From Oasisia sp. SBJ-2009 (Eukaryota > Annelida > Polychaeta > Sabellida > Siboglinidae): a stretch of DNA of 64,000 nucleotides. The notes under the pieces are model-generated. The model was not told the origin of the DNA. It searched no databases and was given only the letters and a program-made list of their open reading frames with translations. Shown here piece after piece: positions 62,690 to 64,000 of this stretch; position 1 is the stretch's first letter; each line of letters begins with the position of its first letter. Both the position numbers and the translations under genes were made by a program. Location of the stretch: contig OZ024861.1 in the NCBI GenBank assembly GCA_964017155.1, positions 24,443,713 to 24,507,712 of the forward strand, in the 5' to 3' direction.

Positions 62690-63440
62690 AAGGCTAGCTT
62701 GTAAAGTACAATGTGAACTTACAGTATATACAACTACATGAATTGATGAAAAACATGTAAAGAAAATATTACTTCAGCAAGTTCTTGCGAGAAGAGGAAA
62801 AGAAGAAGACGAAGTGAGCGCTATACAACCTGACACATGTTGTGTCTGCACACATTGCTTTGGCTAAGAAGCACTAAATTGATTGCATTGTGGACAGCGT
62901 GTTTACCTTAAACAAATGTGTGTGAGAAACAGTTGAATGGCAACAAGTTTCATTAATTCCATTTCCATACCTAGAAATTATAATTGTTGGTAAATCATAT
63001 CAGCACTGTGGCAGTCTGCTTGTCATTTATGTTCATTGTTGATATTGTGTAGAGTGAATTTATAGCACTGCAGCTTGCTATATACAACTATAAGTGTGTG
63101 TTGCAAATTCTCAATGTTTGACACTAGCAATATGAGAGTGAGAGAAACAAACAGCTTGTCTTAGTTGTAATGAAGTGAAATTAGTTGTGTTTCATTGCAA
63201 TACTGTTCACTCATACATTGAGTGTGTTCTGATTGTTTTACAGCAATTGTGTTTACAACAGTATTATTATATACCATGTATTGTTTGTCTTGGTAGCTAA
63301 TTTGCCTCTGTCTGATTTTGTTGTTGTTCATGGCACTACAATATATATTTAGTCATTATAAGACTAGGAGTGAGTACGACATGTTTATTTGTCAGGTTAT
63401 ATAAAACATATGTTCACATTGTACTTTACAAGCTAGCCTT
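62690..63440. mobile_element. 751 bp element with 29 bp inverted ends upstream of the Toll-like receptor
   Basis: The left end (62690-62718, from 'aaggctagcttgtaaagta') and right end (63412-63440) are perfect inverted copies over 29 bp. The right-end sequence occurs a second time in the same orientation at 63726-63754. The inside is AT-rich without frames. It begins about 50 bp from the receptor's first Met codon, so it probably supplies 5' UTR or promoter sequence. The superfamily is unknown. Confidence 0.75.
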
Positions 63441-64000
63441 GCATAAGTTAATGTTGAGTTAAATGATGTCCTAAATATATTACATTTAAGATTTAACACA
63501 TTAAGCATTACTATTATTTCAACCTGACTCTTAATGTCCAGTTAGGAATATTAGTGATTCACCAGATCATAATATTCATTATTACGTTTTTTATTGTCTT
63601 ATTATTTTTAAATGTCTACCAATAGATATGTTCTTGTTTATTTATTAATTATTGATATTATCAGTTGTTGTGTTTTAAAATAAAAATGTCTTTACATATT
63701 TTTTCTTCAATTAATATGGTTGTTTGTTCACATTGTACTTTACAAGCTAGCCTTATGGAAGTTATTTTATATTTAAGGGTTTTACTGTTTATTTTTATTT
63801 CTTTGTATAACTTGTATGCATTGGTAGTTAAAATGAATTGTAGTTAAAATGAAAATAAATGTTGTTTCAAAATGCAAATCATAATAATTATTGGCCAGTG
63901 AGCGCAATTAATTGCGAAAATAAAATGTCTGTGATACAAATGTAAATAAATGTTTTAAATGCATGTCATAATTATTAGCAAGTGAGATAAATTAATTGCG
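63441..64000. other. AT-rich DNA with a third copy of the 29 bp end
   Basis: Bases 63726-63754 repeat the 29 bp terminal sequence of the neighbouring element. Two 'aaataaatgtt(g/t)t' phrases with 'aatgca(a/t)(a/g)tcataataatta' after them (about 63853-63893 and 63943-63977) form a short tandem duplication. No coding sequence is seen. Confidence 0.55.

Overview
This is a piece of an animal (metazoan) nuclear genome. It has spliced genes with GT/AG introns, LINE and SINE retrotransposon remnants, DNA transposons with inverted ends, very long microsatellites, and AT-rich non-coding DNA. A SHANK scaffold gene and an intronless LRR-TM-TIR Toll-like receptor fit an invertebrate bilaterian. A mollusc or another lophotrochozoan is my best guess, but nothing in the window proves the phylum.

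Layout. (1) 1-9.4 kb: the 3' half of a SHANK gene on the + strand. Three small exons encode the PDZ domain; one huge GC-rich last exon (4463-7686) encodes proline-rich linkers, possible Homer ligands and a C-terminal SAM domain; the 3' UTR follows. (2) 9.4-22.8 kb: an old ~1.15 kb dispersed repeat. A second copy at 34.78-35.94 kb acts as an empty-site reference. It shows that the first copy received a 365 bp tRNA-Gly-like SINE and then an 11.7 kb element (10886-22609) with inverted CCAGTGGGCA ends and subterminal GACGTC-rich arrays. That large element carries nested hAT-like elements, a 5'-truncated LINE with clear target duplications, and a second SINE family. (3) 25.49-32.97 kb: a 7.5 kb unit in the order A1 - internal - B1 - A2 - spacer - B2. 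This is the split-direct-repeat plan of Ngaro/PAT-like tyrosine-recombinase retrotransposons, but the inside is tandem arrays with no recognisable reverse transcriptase. (4) 33-40.4 kb: LINE fossils, the reference repeat copy, and palindromic AT-rich elements. (5) 40.6-43.1 kb: exons of a macro-domain (ADP-ribose-binding) gene, + strand, interrupted by a 402 bp (AGT)134 tract that abuts the tail of a SINE. (6) 43.9-47 kb: a PIF/Harbinger-like remnant and a broken LINE. (7) 47.37-54.49 kb: a 7.1 kb inverted-repeat structure whose arms carry GAAAC satellite, LINE 3' ends and TGTCCG repeats around a central LINE. (8) 54.5-59.9 kb: a LINE 3' end, a 24 bp minisatellite, a small MITE, and otherwise unrecognised DNA. 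(9) 59.9-62.6 kb: the Toll-like receptor, - strand, with a ~750 bp inverted-terminal-repeat element immediately upstream.

The three host genes have unrelated roles: synaptic or cortical scaffolding, ADP-ribose recognition, and innate immune sensing. I see no operon or functional cluster. Most of the window is transposon-derived. The most unusual items are the split-direct-repeat element, the 11.7 kb inverted-end element with an internal empty-site control, and the 7.1 kb inverted repeat.
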